Below, in pieces: positions 7,861-15,414 of a stretch of 36,230 nt of DNA. Source of the DNA: DAOMOD01 sp964526035 (GTDB taxonomy: Bacteria; Pseudomonadota; Gammaproteobacteria; Xanthomonadales; BPKI01); NCBI GenBank assembly GCA_964526035.1, contig CAZGKE010000020.1, positions 1 through 36,230 on the forward strand, read 5' to 3'. Within the stretch, counting starts at the first letter, position 1; every line of letters begins with the position of its first letter. The notes below the pieces were generated by a model. It searched no databases and was not told the origin of the DNA. It saw only the letters and a program-made list of their open reading frames with translations. A program made the translations under genes and the position numbers.

Positions 7861-10109
7861 TGCGGAGCGGAGTGGGTCAGTTCCAGGCGTACCGCAATCG
7901 ATTTCGAGGTCGGCGTGCGCGCGCGTTCGGCATGACTGGACAGTGGCACCAGCGCGTTGGTCTCGGGATAGTAGGCGGCCACGCAGCCCTCGGGAATCTC
8001 GTACTCCACGAGTCGGAAGCCTTCGACGCGGCGCTCGCCGTCGTGCCAGACCGACACCACGTCGACCCGCTGGCCGGCTTCCAGCCCAAGGCGATCCAGA
8101 TCGCCGCGGCCGATCAACAGCACGCGTCGGTCTCCGTTGATACCGCGATAGCGATCGCGCAGACCGTAGATGGTGGTGTTGTACTGGTCGTGGCTGCGGA
8201 TCGTGGTCAGCGTCAACAGCCCGGCGGTCGTCGCCGTGTCGTCGCGCAGCCGGTGCGCAATGAAGCGCGCGCGACCGCCCGGCGTGCGCCACCGGCGTTC
8301 GCGCGCGGGGTTATGCAGATGGAAGCCGCCCGGTACCCGCACCCGCGCATTGAAATCCTCGAAGCCGTCGACCACCTGCGCGATGCGCTCGCGGATGCGG
8401 TCGTAGTCCTCCACCAGCCACAGCCACGGCGTGCGGCTTGCGGTCAGCGTGGCCGCGGCCATGCGCGCGACGATCATCGGTTCGGAAAGCAGCGCGTCCG
8501 CGGCCGGCGCATTCATGCCCATCGACAGATGCACCATGCTCATCGAGTCCTCCACCGTCACCGCCTGACGGCCGGCTGCCTGCGCGTCGATCTCGGTGCG
8601 CCCCAGACAAGGCAGGATCAGCGCATTCCGCCCATGCACCAGATGCGATCGATTGAGCTTGGTGGCGACATGCACGGTGAGTTCGCAGCGGCGCAGCGCC
8701 TGGTGCGTGCGGCGCGTGTCCGGCGTGGCCGCGGCGAAGTTGCCGCCCATGGCGATGAATACGCGCGCGCGGTCGTCGAGCATCGCCTCGATGGCGCCGA
8801 TGGTGTCGAAGCCGTGGCGGCGTGGCGGTTCGAAGTCGAACGCCGCGCCCAGACGATCGAGGAAGGCATCGGGCGCCTTCTCCCAGATGCCCATGGTGCG
8901 GTCGCCCTGCACGTTGGAATGCCCGCGCACCGGACAGGCGCCGGCACCGGGCCGCCCGATGTTGCCGCGCGCCAGCAGCAGGTTGACCAGCATCTGGATG
9001 GTCGCCACCGAGCGCCGGTGCTGGGTGATGCCCATGCCCCAGCAGATGATCGTGGCCGGACTGTCGATGTACACCAGTGCCGCTTCGCGCAGTTCGGCCT
9101 GGGTGAGCCCCGAATCCGTTTCGATGTCCGCCCATGACGCCGCAAGCACCAAGTCGCGCAGCGCGTCGAAACCCTCGCAGTGGGCGTCGATGAAGTCGCG
9201 GTCCTCGGCACCCGCTTCCAGCACCGCCTTGAGCAGACCGGTGACCGCCGCCAGATCGCCGCCCACGCGCGGCGTGTAGTAGTGCGTGGCCAGCGCCACG
9301 CCCGTCCCGGTGAGAATGTCCATGGCGTGCTTGGGACTGGCGAAGCGTTCCAGCCCGCGCTCGCGCAGCGGGTTGAAGGCGACGATGCGACAGCCGCGTT
9401 TCGCCGCGCTGCGCAGCTCGCCCAGCATGCGCGGATGATTGCTGCCCGGATTCTGGCCGAAGATGAAGATCGCCTGCGCGCGCTCGAAATCATCCAGCGT
9501 CACCGTGCCCTTGCCCACGCCGATCTGCTCCGGCATCGCCGTGCTGGTCGACTCGTGGCACATGTTCGAGCAATCCGGCAGATTGTTGGTGCCGAACTCG
9601 CGCACGAACAGCTGGTACAGAAAGGCCGCCTCGTTGGAGGTGCGTCCGGAGGTATAGAACAGCGCCTGGTCGGGATGATCCAGTGCATGCAGCGCGGCGG
9701 CGATGCGCGCAAAGGCCTCGTCCCAGGACAGCGGCAGATAGCGATCCGACTCCGCAACGTAGGCCAGCGGCACCGTGAGCCGGCCTTGGTCTTCCAGATC
9801 GAAGTCATCCCAGCCCGCCAGCTCCGCCACCGTGTGCGCGGCGAAGAACTCCGCCGTCACCCGCCGCGAAGTCGCCTCGGCCGCCACCGCCTTCACCCCG
9901 TTCTCGCAGAACTCGAACGTGGAATGCGGATTGCGATCCGGCCACGCGCAGCCCGGACAGTCGAACCCTTCCGGCTGATTGGCCCGCAGCAGCGTACGCG
10001 CCCCCTTCCCGACGATGCCCTGCTCGCGCAGCGCACGGTACGAACTCTTCAGCGCATCCATGCCGCCAGCGGCTTTGCGGTAGGGATTGGAATCGCTGCT
10101 CATCGACAT
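7857..10109 (-). CDS. FdhF/YdeP-family molybdopterin oxidoreductase
   Basis: A 750-residue DMSO-reductase-superfamily enzyme. The N-terminus carries the YdeP-type DCPGCAWPD (C51, C54) and FEFCENG (C68), only three of the four cysteines a classical [4Fe-4S] site uses. The segment CSNMCHESTSTAM places C184 where the Mo-ligating selenocysteine or cysteine of formate dehydrogenase sits, followed by the active-site histidine. Other motifs include FGQNPGSNHPRM, the ARGNIGRPGAGACPVRGHSN loop and the C-terminal cofactor-binding domain (SHDQYNTTIYG). In Escherichia coli the relative YdeP is linked to acid resistance; its electron partner is unclear. No partner subunits are here, only FdhD. The exact start (10109 or six bases on) is not fixed by a clear ribosome binding site. 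Confidence 0.92.
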   Translation of the reverse strand: MSMSSDSNPYRKAAGGMDALKSSYRALREQGIVGKGARTLLRANQPEGFDCPGCAWPDRNPHSTFEFCENGVKAVAAEATSRRVTAEFFAAHTVAELAGWDDFDLEDQGRLTVPLAYVAESDRYLPLSWDEAFARIAAALHALDHPDQALFYTSGRTSNEAAFLYQLFVREFGTNNLPDCSNMCHESTSTAMPEQIGVGKGTVTLDDFERAQAIFIFGQNPGSNHPRMLGELRSAAKRGCRIVAFNPLRERGLERFASPKHAMDILTGTGVALATHYYTPRVGGDLAAVTGLLKAVLEAGAEDRDFIDAHCEGFDALRDLVLAASWADIETDSGLTQAELREAALVYIDSPATIICWGMGITQHRRSVATIQMLVNLLLARGNIGRPGAGACPVRGHSNVQGDRTMGIWEKAPDAFLDRLGAAFDFEPPRRHGFDTIGAIEAMLDDRARVFIAMGGNFAAATPDTRRTHQALRRCELTVHVATKLNRSHLVHGRNALILPCLGRTEIDAQAAGRQAVTVEDSMSMVHLSMGMNAPAADALLSEPMIVARMAAATLTASRTPWLWLVEDYDRIRERIAQVVDGFEDFNARVRVPGGFHLHNPARERRWRTPGGRARFIAHRLRDDTATTAGLLTLTTIRSHDQYNTTIYGLRDRYRGINGDRRVLLIGRGDLDRLGLEAGQRVDVVSVWHDGERRVEGFRLVEYEIPEGCVAAYYPETNALVPLSSHAERARTPTSKSIAVRLELTHSAPQ

Positions 10110-10132
10110 CGCCGGGTTGGGGTTTCGATGCT

Positions 10133-10147
10133 ACCACCGGGGGTGGT
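10133..10147. promoter_or_regulatory. Hairpin/palindrome upstream of the molybdoenzyme gene
   Basis: ACCACC-GGG-GGTGGT forms a perfect 6-bp inverted repeat 24 bases upstream of the oxidoreductase start. It may be a 5' leader hairpin or operator; its role is not known. Confidence 0.35.
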
Positions 10148-10153
10148 GACAAG

Positions 10154-10440
10154 CCGTTCGCGGTGAGGACCCCTAGGCCCCCACAGCGTGGGGCCAAACC
10201 GTTCGCGGTGAGAAGCCATTTCCTCCAAAACCGTTCCTGGTGAGGAGCCGTTTCCACCCAAACCGTTCGTGGTGAGGAAGCCCTGAGGCCGGCGCAGCCG
10301 GATCGAAAGCTTGCCCTGAGGAGGCCGCGAAGCGGCCGTCGCGATGGGGGCTGTCTCGAACCACCCACCTCACCCACCAAGCCCTTCGAGACACGCGCTA
10401 CGCGCGCTCCTCGGGGCGAAGGAATTTCGGTACTCGCACG
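10154..10440. repeat. Degenerate repeat cluster (CCGTTCGYGGTGAG family)
   Basis: The gene-free stretch 10110-10663 is mostly repeats. CCGTTCNNGGTGAG occurs four times, starting at 10154, 10199, 10231 and 10263. The last copy is followed at 10281-10306 by a 26-base module (CCCTGAGGCCGGCG...) that is identical to the module tandemly repeated at 34029-34164. GTCTCGAACCAC at 10353-10364 is partly mirrored by TTCGAGAC at 10385-10392. No transposase or spacers are present, so this is a dispersed palindromic repeat and not a CRISPR. Confidence 0.7.
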
Positions 10441-10535
10441 TATACCCAGCATGCTCGAGCAGTGTTTTGCCATCGCGCTCTGCTTCGTCCCCCTGACCCT
10501 GCCCGCCCAACCCGCCACGCACACGAAGCCATAGA

Positions 10536-10585
10536 ACTGAACCGCCCCGGGAATTCCGGAGGCTCGAAAGCCGGGGCGGTTCAGT
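10536..10585. terminator. Strong 15-bp hairpin
   Basis: ACTGAACCGCCCCGG at 10536-10550 pairs perfectly with 10571-10585 around a 20-base loop. It lies about 80 bases beyond the stop of the minus-strand DUF1801 gene. No U tract follows on either strand, so it may be a factor-assisted terminator or another structural repeat. Confidence 0.45.
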
Positions 10586-10663
10586 CGACATACCCATGCC
10601 GACGTCGAAACGTGGTCCGGATGGAGAGCCCTGCCCACTACACTCGAGTCTCCCGCCGGCCGA

Positions 10664-11053
10664 TCACTTCAGTCGCTCAAGCCGCCCCTTTCTCCGAATC
10701 AGGTTCTTGTAGTCCCACTGGATATCGCGCGCCTTGCCGAGCCAGCGCGCGAGATCATCGACGTTGACTTGATCCACGGCGGTAAAGCTGGCCTCGGCGG
10801 CCTTGAAGGTGCCTTCGTTTTTCAGCGCCGATTCGTCGAAGGAACGGCCGCTCCAGAACAGAAGGCGGACGCAGTGTTTCAGCTTGCTGTAGCCGGCCAC
10901 CGGGTTGCCGTCCAGAAACCATACGGGGTGGGCGTGCCAGATCTTGTTCTCGGCTTCGGGCAGGCAGCGATCAATCTCCGTCGCCAGGAGATTGCAGATT
11001 TCGCGGTCGCCGGGGACCTGCGCGTCGTTGTACTTCATTGTTTCCGGATTCAT
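10664..11053 (-). CDS. DUF1801 (YdhG/YobT-like) domain protein
   Basis: A 129-residue cytoplasmic protein. The pattern of an N-terminal helix (CNLLATEIDRCLPEAENKIWHAHPVWFLDGNPVAGYSKLKHCVRLLFW) followed by a basic C-terminus fits the small DUF1801 family, whose ...W..p.ff..g..i.g......v.l.f core is visible. The biochemical role of the family is poorly defined; frataxin-like folds have been reported for relatives. It stands alone between a repeat cluster and the divergent amine oxidase gene. The ATG at 11053 has GAGGACC a few bases before it. Confidence 0.75.
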   Translation of the reverse strand: MNPETMKYNDAQVPGDREICNLLATEIDRCLPEAENKIWHAHPVWFLDGNPVAGYSKLKHCVRLLFWSGRSFDESALKNEGTFKAAEASFTAVDQVNVDDLARWLGKARDIQWDYKNLIRRKGRLERLK

Positions 11054-11237
11054 CGGGGTCCTCCGACGCCATGTGACTCAAGTTTACGAGGTTCGGGCGT
11101 GGCTGCTGCGCGCACGCCGCTCATGCTCGATCGACGCCCGGAAGCGCGCGAATTCGACAAGGGGCTGGCCTGATCCGCCCTGTTTTTGCGTAAATAGGCC
11201 TGTCGCGGCGAATGCCGAATCGGGGAGAGGGGAGATC

Positions 11238-12863
11238 ATGGCTCGCACTACGCTTTTTGCCCGGCTGCGCCGGGCGGCCCTGCTGGGGCGGTCGGTACGT
11301 CGCAGCGGACTGGATGCCGAGGCGCTTCTGGAAGGCGCGCTGGCACGTCGCCGCGTCGATCGCGAGCGGCGTCGCTTTCTGGTGAATTCCGGAACGGTCG
11401 CCGGCGCACTGGCGCTGGCCGGCTGCGGCGTGGCGCCGATGCGCAGCAGTGGCGTCGACGACGAAGTCATCGTGGTGGGCGCAGGCATTGCCGGCCTCAC
11501 CGCCGCGTGGCGCCTGCGCGAGGCCGGCGTGCCGGTGCGTCTTTACGAAGCGCAGGGCCGCATCGGCGGACGCATGCTCAGTCTGCGCGGAATGTTCCCC
11601 GACGACCAGGTGGTGGAGCTTGGCGGTGAGCTGATCAACAGCGAGCACGTGCACATCCGCCGCCTTGCCGACGAGTTCGGCATCGAGCTGAACGACCTGG
11701 AAACCGACGATCCCGATCTCGATGCCGAGGTGTTCTTCTTCGACGGCCGGCGACTCACCGAACGCGAACTGATCGCCGCCTTCGCGCCGGTCGGCGCCGC
11801 GATCGAGCGCGACCTGGAAAGTCTCGACGTGGACGACGTCTTCTACAGCGCGCCCGGCAACGCGGCGGGTCTCGACCGCCTGTCCATCGCCGCGTGGCTG
11901 GATCGCGAGGGCGTGTCCGGCTGGCTGCGCAAGCTGATCGAGGTGGCCTACACCACCGAGATGGGACTGGAGCCGGAGGCGCAGTCGTCGCTGAACCTGC
12001 TGACCATGATCGGCACCGGCGACGAGCATTTCGAAGTGCTGGGCGACAGTGACGAGCGCTATCACGTGCGTGGTGGCAACGACCACATCCCGCACGCGGT
12101 GGCGCGACGGCTGAGCGACGTGATCGAGTCCGGCGCCGTGCTGGAATCGCTGCGTCAGGATGCCGACGGTCGCTACAGGCTGTCGTTCCGGCGCGACGGT
12201 GCCAGCGTCGAGGCGCACGCCACGCAGGTGGTGCTGGCGCTGCCGTTCACCACGCTGCGCGATGTCGACGTGCAGGTGCCGCTGCCGGAGGTCAAGCGTC
12301 GCGCCATCCAGGAGCTGGCCTATGGCACCAATGCCAAGCTGATGATCGGCTTCAACGCGCGGCCCTGGCGCGAGCGCCACGGCAGCAACGGCAGCACCTA
12401 CACCGATCTGGCCTTCCAGTGCGCCTGGGAAACCAGCCGCCTGCAGTCGGGGCGGAGCGGCGTGCTGACCAACTTCACCGGCGGCCGGCACGGCATCGAC
12501 ATCGGCGTGGGCAGCGCGCGCATGCAGGCCGACCGCGCGGTCGCCGAACTCGAGCGCATCTATCCGGGCGTCGCTGCCGCGCGCGGTCCCGACAGCGTCC
12601 AGGCGCGCATGCACTGGCCGACCAATCCCTGGGTCAAGGGCAGCTACGCCTGTTACGGGCCCGGTCAGTGGACCACCCTGCGCGGGGCGGCCGGCGAAAG
12701 CGTCGGCGGACTGCACTTCGCGGGCGAGCACTGCGCCCTGGACAACCAGGGCTACATGGAAGGCGGCTGCGAAACCGGCGACTGGGCTGCGGAGGCGGTG
12801 CTCGCGCAGCGCGGCGCAGGAATGGCATTGATCGGGAACATCGCCCGACGACGCCGCGCCTGA
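11238..12863 (+). CDS. FAD-dependent amine oxidase with Tat/lipobox signal
   Basis: A 541-residue flavin monoamine oxidase-type protein. After about 43 basic and helical residues comes a twin-arginine region (RERRRFLVNSGTVAGALALAGC); the cysteine at 63 sits in an LAGC lipobox, so the enzyme is probably folded in the cytoplasm, exported by Tat and anchored as a lipoprotein. The FAD site is VIVVGAGIAGLTAAWRLREAG (GxGxxG at 81-86) with the ...YEAQGRIGGRM motif. Near the C-terminus GLHFAGEHCA...GYMEGGCETG is the second FAD-binding stretch. The amine substrate is unknown. The ATG at 11238 follows GGGGAGATC. It stands alone and ends at a hairpin. Confidence 0.88.
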   Translation: MARTTLFARLRRAALLGRSVRRSGLDAEALLEGALARRRVDRERRRFLVNSGTVAGALALAGCGVAPMRSSGVDDEVIVVGAGIAGLTAAWRLREAGVPVRLYEAQGRIGGRMLSLRGMFPDDQVVELGGELINSEHVHIRRLADEFGIELNDLETDDPDLDAEVFFFDGRRLTERELIAAFAPVGAAIERDLESLDVDDVFYSAPGNAAGLDRLSIAAWLDREGVSGWLRKLIEVAYTTEMGLEPEAQSSLNLLTMIGTGDEHFEVLGDSDERYHVRGGNDHIPHAVARRLSDVIESGAVLESLRQDADGRYRLSFRRDGASVEAHATQVVLALPFTTLRDVDVQVPLPEVKRRAIQELAYGTNAKLMIGFNARPWRERHGSNGSTYTDLAFQCAWETSRLQSGRSGVLTNFTGGRHGIDIGVGSARMQADRAVAELERIYPGVAAARGPDSVQARMHWPTNPWVKGSYACYGPGQWTTLRGAAGESVGGLHFAGEHCALDNQGYMEGGCETGDWAAEAVLAQRGAGMALIGNIARRRRA

Positions 12864-12879
12864 AACCTGCGGGAAACTT

Positions 12880-12916
12880 GAGAGCATGAACGCCGCCGCA
12901 AGCGGCGTGCGCTCTC
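12880..12916 (+). terminator. Hairpin after the amine oxidase gene
   Basis: GAGAGC 12880-12885 pairs with GCTCTC 12911-12916, and the inner CGCCGC 12891-12896 with GCGGCG 12902-12907. It lies 16 bases beyond the stop, between two converging genes. There is no T tract. Confidence 0.5.
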
Positions 12917-12962
12917 GGAATGCGCAACGCCGCAGCACTGTCGCTGCCATGCGGCCCGCGCG

Positions 12963-13709
12963 TCAGCGCGAGCCCAGCACCAGCGGTCGCTGCGGGCGTC
13001 CGATCAGGTCGAGGAAATTGTTGAACACCCGGTCGGCCATGGTCTGCATGCTGTCGATGCGCTGCCGGCTGTCGGCGCGGATGCTGTCGACGTCGTGCCC
13101 CAGCCCGGAGGCCTCAAGCTCTTCTCGATAGGCGGGCGTCGCCAGCCAGCGCTCGATCAGCGGCAGGTCCATTTCCAGGTGGAACTGGAAGCCGTAGGCG
13201 CGATCGCCGTAGCGGAACGCCTGCGGCTCACAGGATTCGGTGCGCGCCAGGTGCACGGCCTGACCGGGCACGTCGAAGCGGCGGCCGTGCCACTGGAATA
13301 CCGGCGCGCTTTCGCCCAGAGGTGCAAGCACCGGGTCGGCGCGACCGTCGCGCGTGGCGTGCAGGTCGTACCAGCCGATCTCCGGCTGCGCATGACGCTG
13401 CACCGGTGCACCCAGCACGTGGGCAAGCAGCTGCGCGCCCAGGCAGATGCCGAGCACCGGCTTGTCCTGCTTCAGCGCCTGCTCGATCACGCGCAGCTCG
13501 GTGGAGAGGTGCGGGTGGCGGGACTGCTCGTCGACATTCATCGGCCCGCCCAGCACGATCAGGCCGCGGTAGCGGTCGATGCTCGGCTGCGCGTCCGGCG
13601 CGCGCTCGAAGTTGACAAAGCGGATGCGGTGTCCGCGGCTGCGGATCAGCGGGTCGAGGGTGCCGAGCGGTTCGGCAGCCACATGCTGGAAGACAAGGAT
13701 GCGCGGCAT
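12963..13709 (-). CDS. Class I glutamine amidotransferase-like protein
   Basis: A 248-residue type 1 glutamine amidotransferase (GMP synthase-like, stand-alone). The catalytic triad is visible: C89 in GICLGAQLLAH, H177 and E179 in FQFHLEM. An early GGPMNVDE oxyanion-hole stretch at 54-61 is also typical. Stand-alone members include GuaA-like hydrolases and the gamma-glutamyl-peptide/polyamine hydrolases; a role in glutamine hydrolysis for a partner synthase cannot be assigned. It follows csiV by 57 bases on the same strand and may be the last gene of the mfd transcription unit. Confidence 0.88.
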   Translation of the reverse strand: MPRILVFQHVAAEPLGTLDPLIRSRGHRIRFVNFERAPDAQPSIDRYRGLIVLGGPMNVDEQSRHPHLSTELRVIEQALKQDKPVLGICLGAQLLAHVLGAPVQRHAQPEIGWYDLHATRDGRADPVLAPLGESAPVFQWHGRRFDVPGQAVHLARTESCEPQAFRYGDRAYGFQFHLEMDLPLIERWLATPAYREELEASGLGHDVDSIRADSRQRIDSMQTMADRVFNNFLDLIGRPQRPLVLGSR

Positions 13710-13766
13710 GCGCCGAGTGTTCCCGGCGACGCGGCGAATGTCGATACCTTCAGGATGATCCGGCCG

Positions 13767-14498
13767 TCAGGGCGCGGCGTCTGGAAGGATGCGCTCCACG
13801 CGCAGCATCACGCCGAAGGCGGGGTGATCGAAGTAGTGGTTCTCGCCGAGTCGGATGGTGCGCTGCTGGTGCAGGCGGTAACCCTGCGGCGGGGCCGATT
13901 CATCGCTGTCCGGGTCGGCGACGAACGTCATTGGCGCCGACGTTTCGACAAGCGACCACGATGTCGGCGGGTCTTGTTCCAGGTTCGGTCTCGGTTCTGG
14001 CTCCGGCGGCTTTTCCGGGGCATCCAGGGTGATGTCGATTTCGGCCACCAGGCGATTGCCCAGGCGCAGGGCGAGGTAGCCGCTCAAGCCGTCGATCTCC
14101 TCGTCAAGACGCACCCGGCGACCGTTGCGCAGCAGTCCGTGCGACTGCTTCCAGCCCAGATGCAGCAGGGGCTCGAACTCGCCGGTTTGTTGCAGGCGCT
14201 GAAGCATGTTGCGAAGCCCCAGCTCGTGGCTGGCAAGCCGCTGGAAGTTCTCGGGCGGTGCTTCGTCGCCGTCCAGCGGCAGCAGCGCACGTGCGCTGCG
14301 CGGCACGCGCGTGCGGTTGGAAGACGGCCAGGCATCCGCTGCCACCGCGTCGAGCTGGTTGAACAGGATCAGCTCCACCCGATACATCTGCAGAGGCGGG
14401 GCCTGCAGAGGCACGTCCTGTGGAGGTGCGTCCTGCGCGCTCGCGGGCACCGCCAGCAGCAGGACAAGGGCAAGGAGCATGGCGCGGGTCGGGTTCAT
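13767..14498 (-). CDS. CsiV-family envelope protein
   Basis: A 243-residue exported protein with a signal peptide (MNPTRAMLLALVLLLAVPASA, then QDAPP). The mature start YRVELILFNQLD and the C-terminal YFDHPAFGVMLRVERI are the hallmark ends of the CsiV family, named after a Vibrio chlorate/peptidoglycan-stress protein that interacts with LpoA/PBP1A-type synthesis. In several gammaproteobacteria csiV lies beside mfd, as here. The middle (about 155-200) is a Pro/Glu-rich linker. The ATG at 14498 is chosen for the signal peptide; the frame is open upstream. Its role in cell-wall synthesis is inferred from the family. Confidence 0.8.
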   Translation of the reverse strand: MNPTRAMLLALVLLLAVPASAQDAPPQDVPLQAPPLQMYRVELILFNQLDAVAADAWPSSNRTRVPRSARALLPLDGDEAPPENFQRLASHELGLRNMLQRLQQTGEFEPLLHLGWKQSHGLLRNGRRVRLDEEIDGLSGYLALRLGNRLVAEIDITLDAPEKPPEPEPRPNLEQDPPTSWSLVETSAPMTFVADPDSDESAPPQGYRLHQQRTIRLGENHYFDHPAFGVMLRVERILPDAAP

Positions 14499-14618
14499 GG
14501 GTGGCAGGATAGCCGCGGCCCGCTTCGGCGGCCAGTCGCGACCGCAGATTGCCCGTGCCCTGCCATCCCGAATCCGCCCGCCAGGCCGCGCCACCGCGTG
14601 CGGGCGGAGTCGATTCGT

Positions 14619-15254
14619 CTAGTCGGAAAGCACCCGCGCCGTGGCCCGCGCCCAGCGGTCAATGAGGATTTCGAGGTCGGCTCGCGCCTCCATCGAATGG
14701 CGCTGGCGCAGGTCGGTGTCCTCGCGCGATGCATCGCGATCGCGGGCCCGGACCAGTTCCTCACCGCTGCTGGCGTCCTTGATCAGCAGCACGAACTCCG
14801 CGCGGGCGGTCTGGCGGGTGAAGGTGGTGGTGGGCTGCGGCGTGTCGTGGAATGCCGGGCTGAGGTGGACGTTTTCAAGCTGTACCGAGATCAGCAAGGT
14901 GCCGGCGTCTGCCCGGTCGACCAGCGTGAAGCCGGCTTCGCCGAGTGCCGCCGTCATCCGCTCGACCACCATGGATTCCACCAACGCGCGCAGGCGCTCG
15001 CTGTCGCGCGCCGACATCCCGAGGCGCGAGCCGGTCTGCACGGACACCAGGTCGCGCGACAAGGTGACCTCGACGGGCCCCAGCCTTGCCTGACGGAAGT
15101 CGCCCAGTGCCACCCGCGGGCTGCGCCACAGCTGGTCGAAACCGAAGCGCTGATCGACACCGGGCGCCTGACCATGAGGCGCGCCGGCGCAGGCCGCGAG
15201 CAGCGCGGCGAGGGCGAAGGTGGTGAGGAGTCGGACTGTGTGGTGGGTAGTCAT
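14619..15254 (-). CDS. Putative lipoprotein (DUF3313-like)
   Basis: A 211-residue lipoprotein with a signal peptide and lipobox (MTTHHTVRLLTTFALAALLAAC, C22). The mature part resembles DUF3313-type outer membrane lipoproteins in layout: a segment FGFDQLWRSPRVALGDFRQ, a helix (RALVESMVVERMTAALGEAG), then TLLISVQLENVHLSPAFHD. The family match is tentative. It lies between mfd and csiV on the same strand (160 and 120 bases away), the only lipoprotein in the cluster. The ATG at 15252-15254 starts the signal peptide. The function is unknown. Confidence 0.7.
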   Translation of the reverse strand: MTTHHTVRLLTTFALAALLAACAGAPHGQAPGVDQRFGFDQLWRSPRVALGDFRQARLGPVEVTLSRDLVSVQTGSRLGMSARDSERLRALVESMVVERMTAALGEAGFTLVDRADAGTLLISVQLENVHLSPAFHDTPQPTTTFTRQTARAEFVLLIKDASSGEELVRARDRDASREDTDLRQRHSMEARADLEILIDRWARATARVLSD

Positions 15255-15414
15255 GTGAGTTCCGGTTGCACGCATATGGTCATACGACGCGACCGGCCGG
15301 GCTGGCGTCGCGACCACACCGCGCGGCGTTCATCCTGCGTTGCCATCGCGGTATGGCAGTCACGTTCCTCGCCGACGACCGATCTGTCTGTGCGCAACTG
15401 CTCTCCCGACCCGT

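Noticed and set aside
9554..9562. Selenocysteine in the FdhF-like active site
   Set aside because: The ligand position is a Cys codon, not an in-frame TGA.
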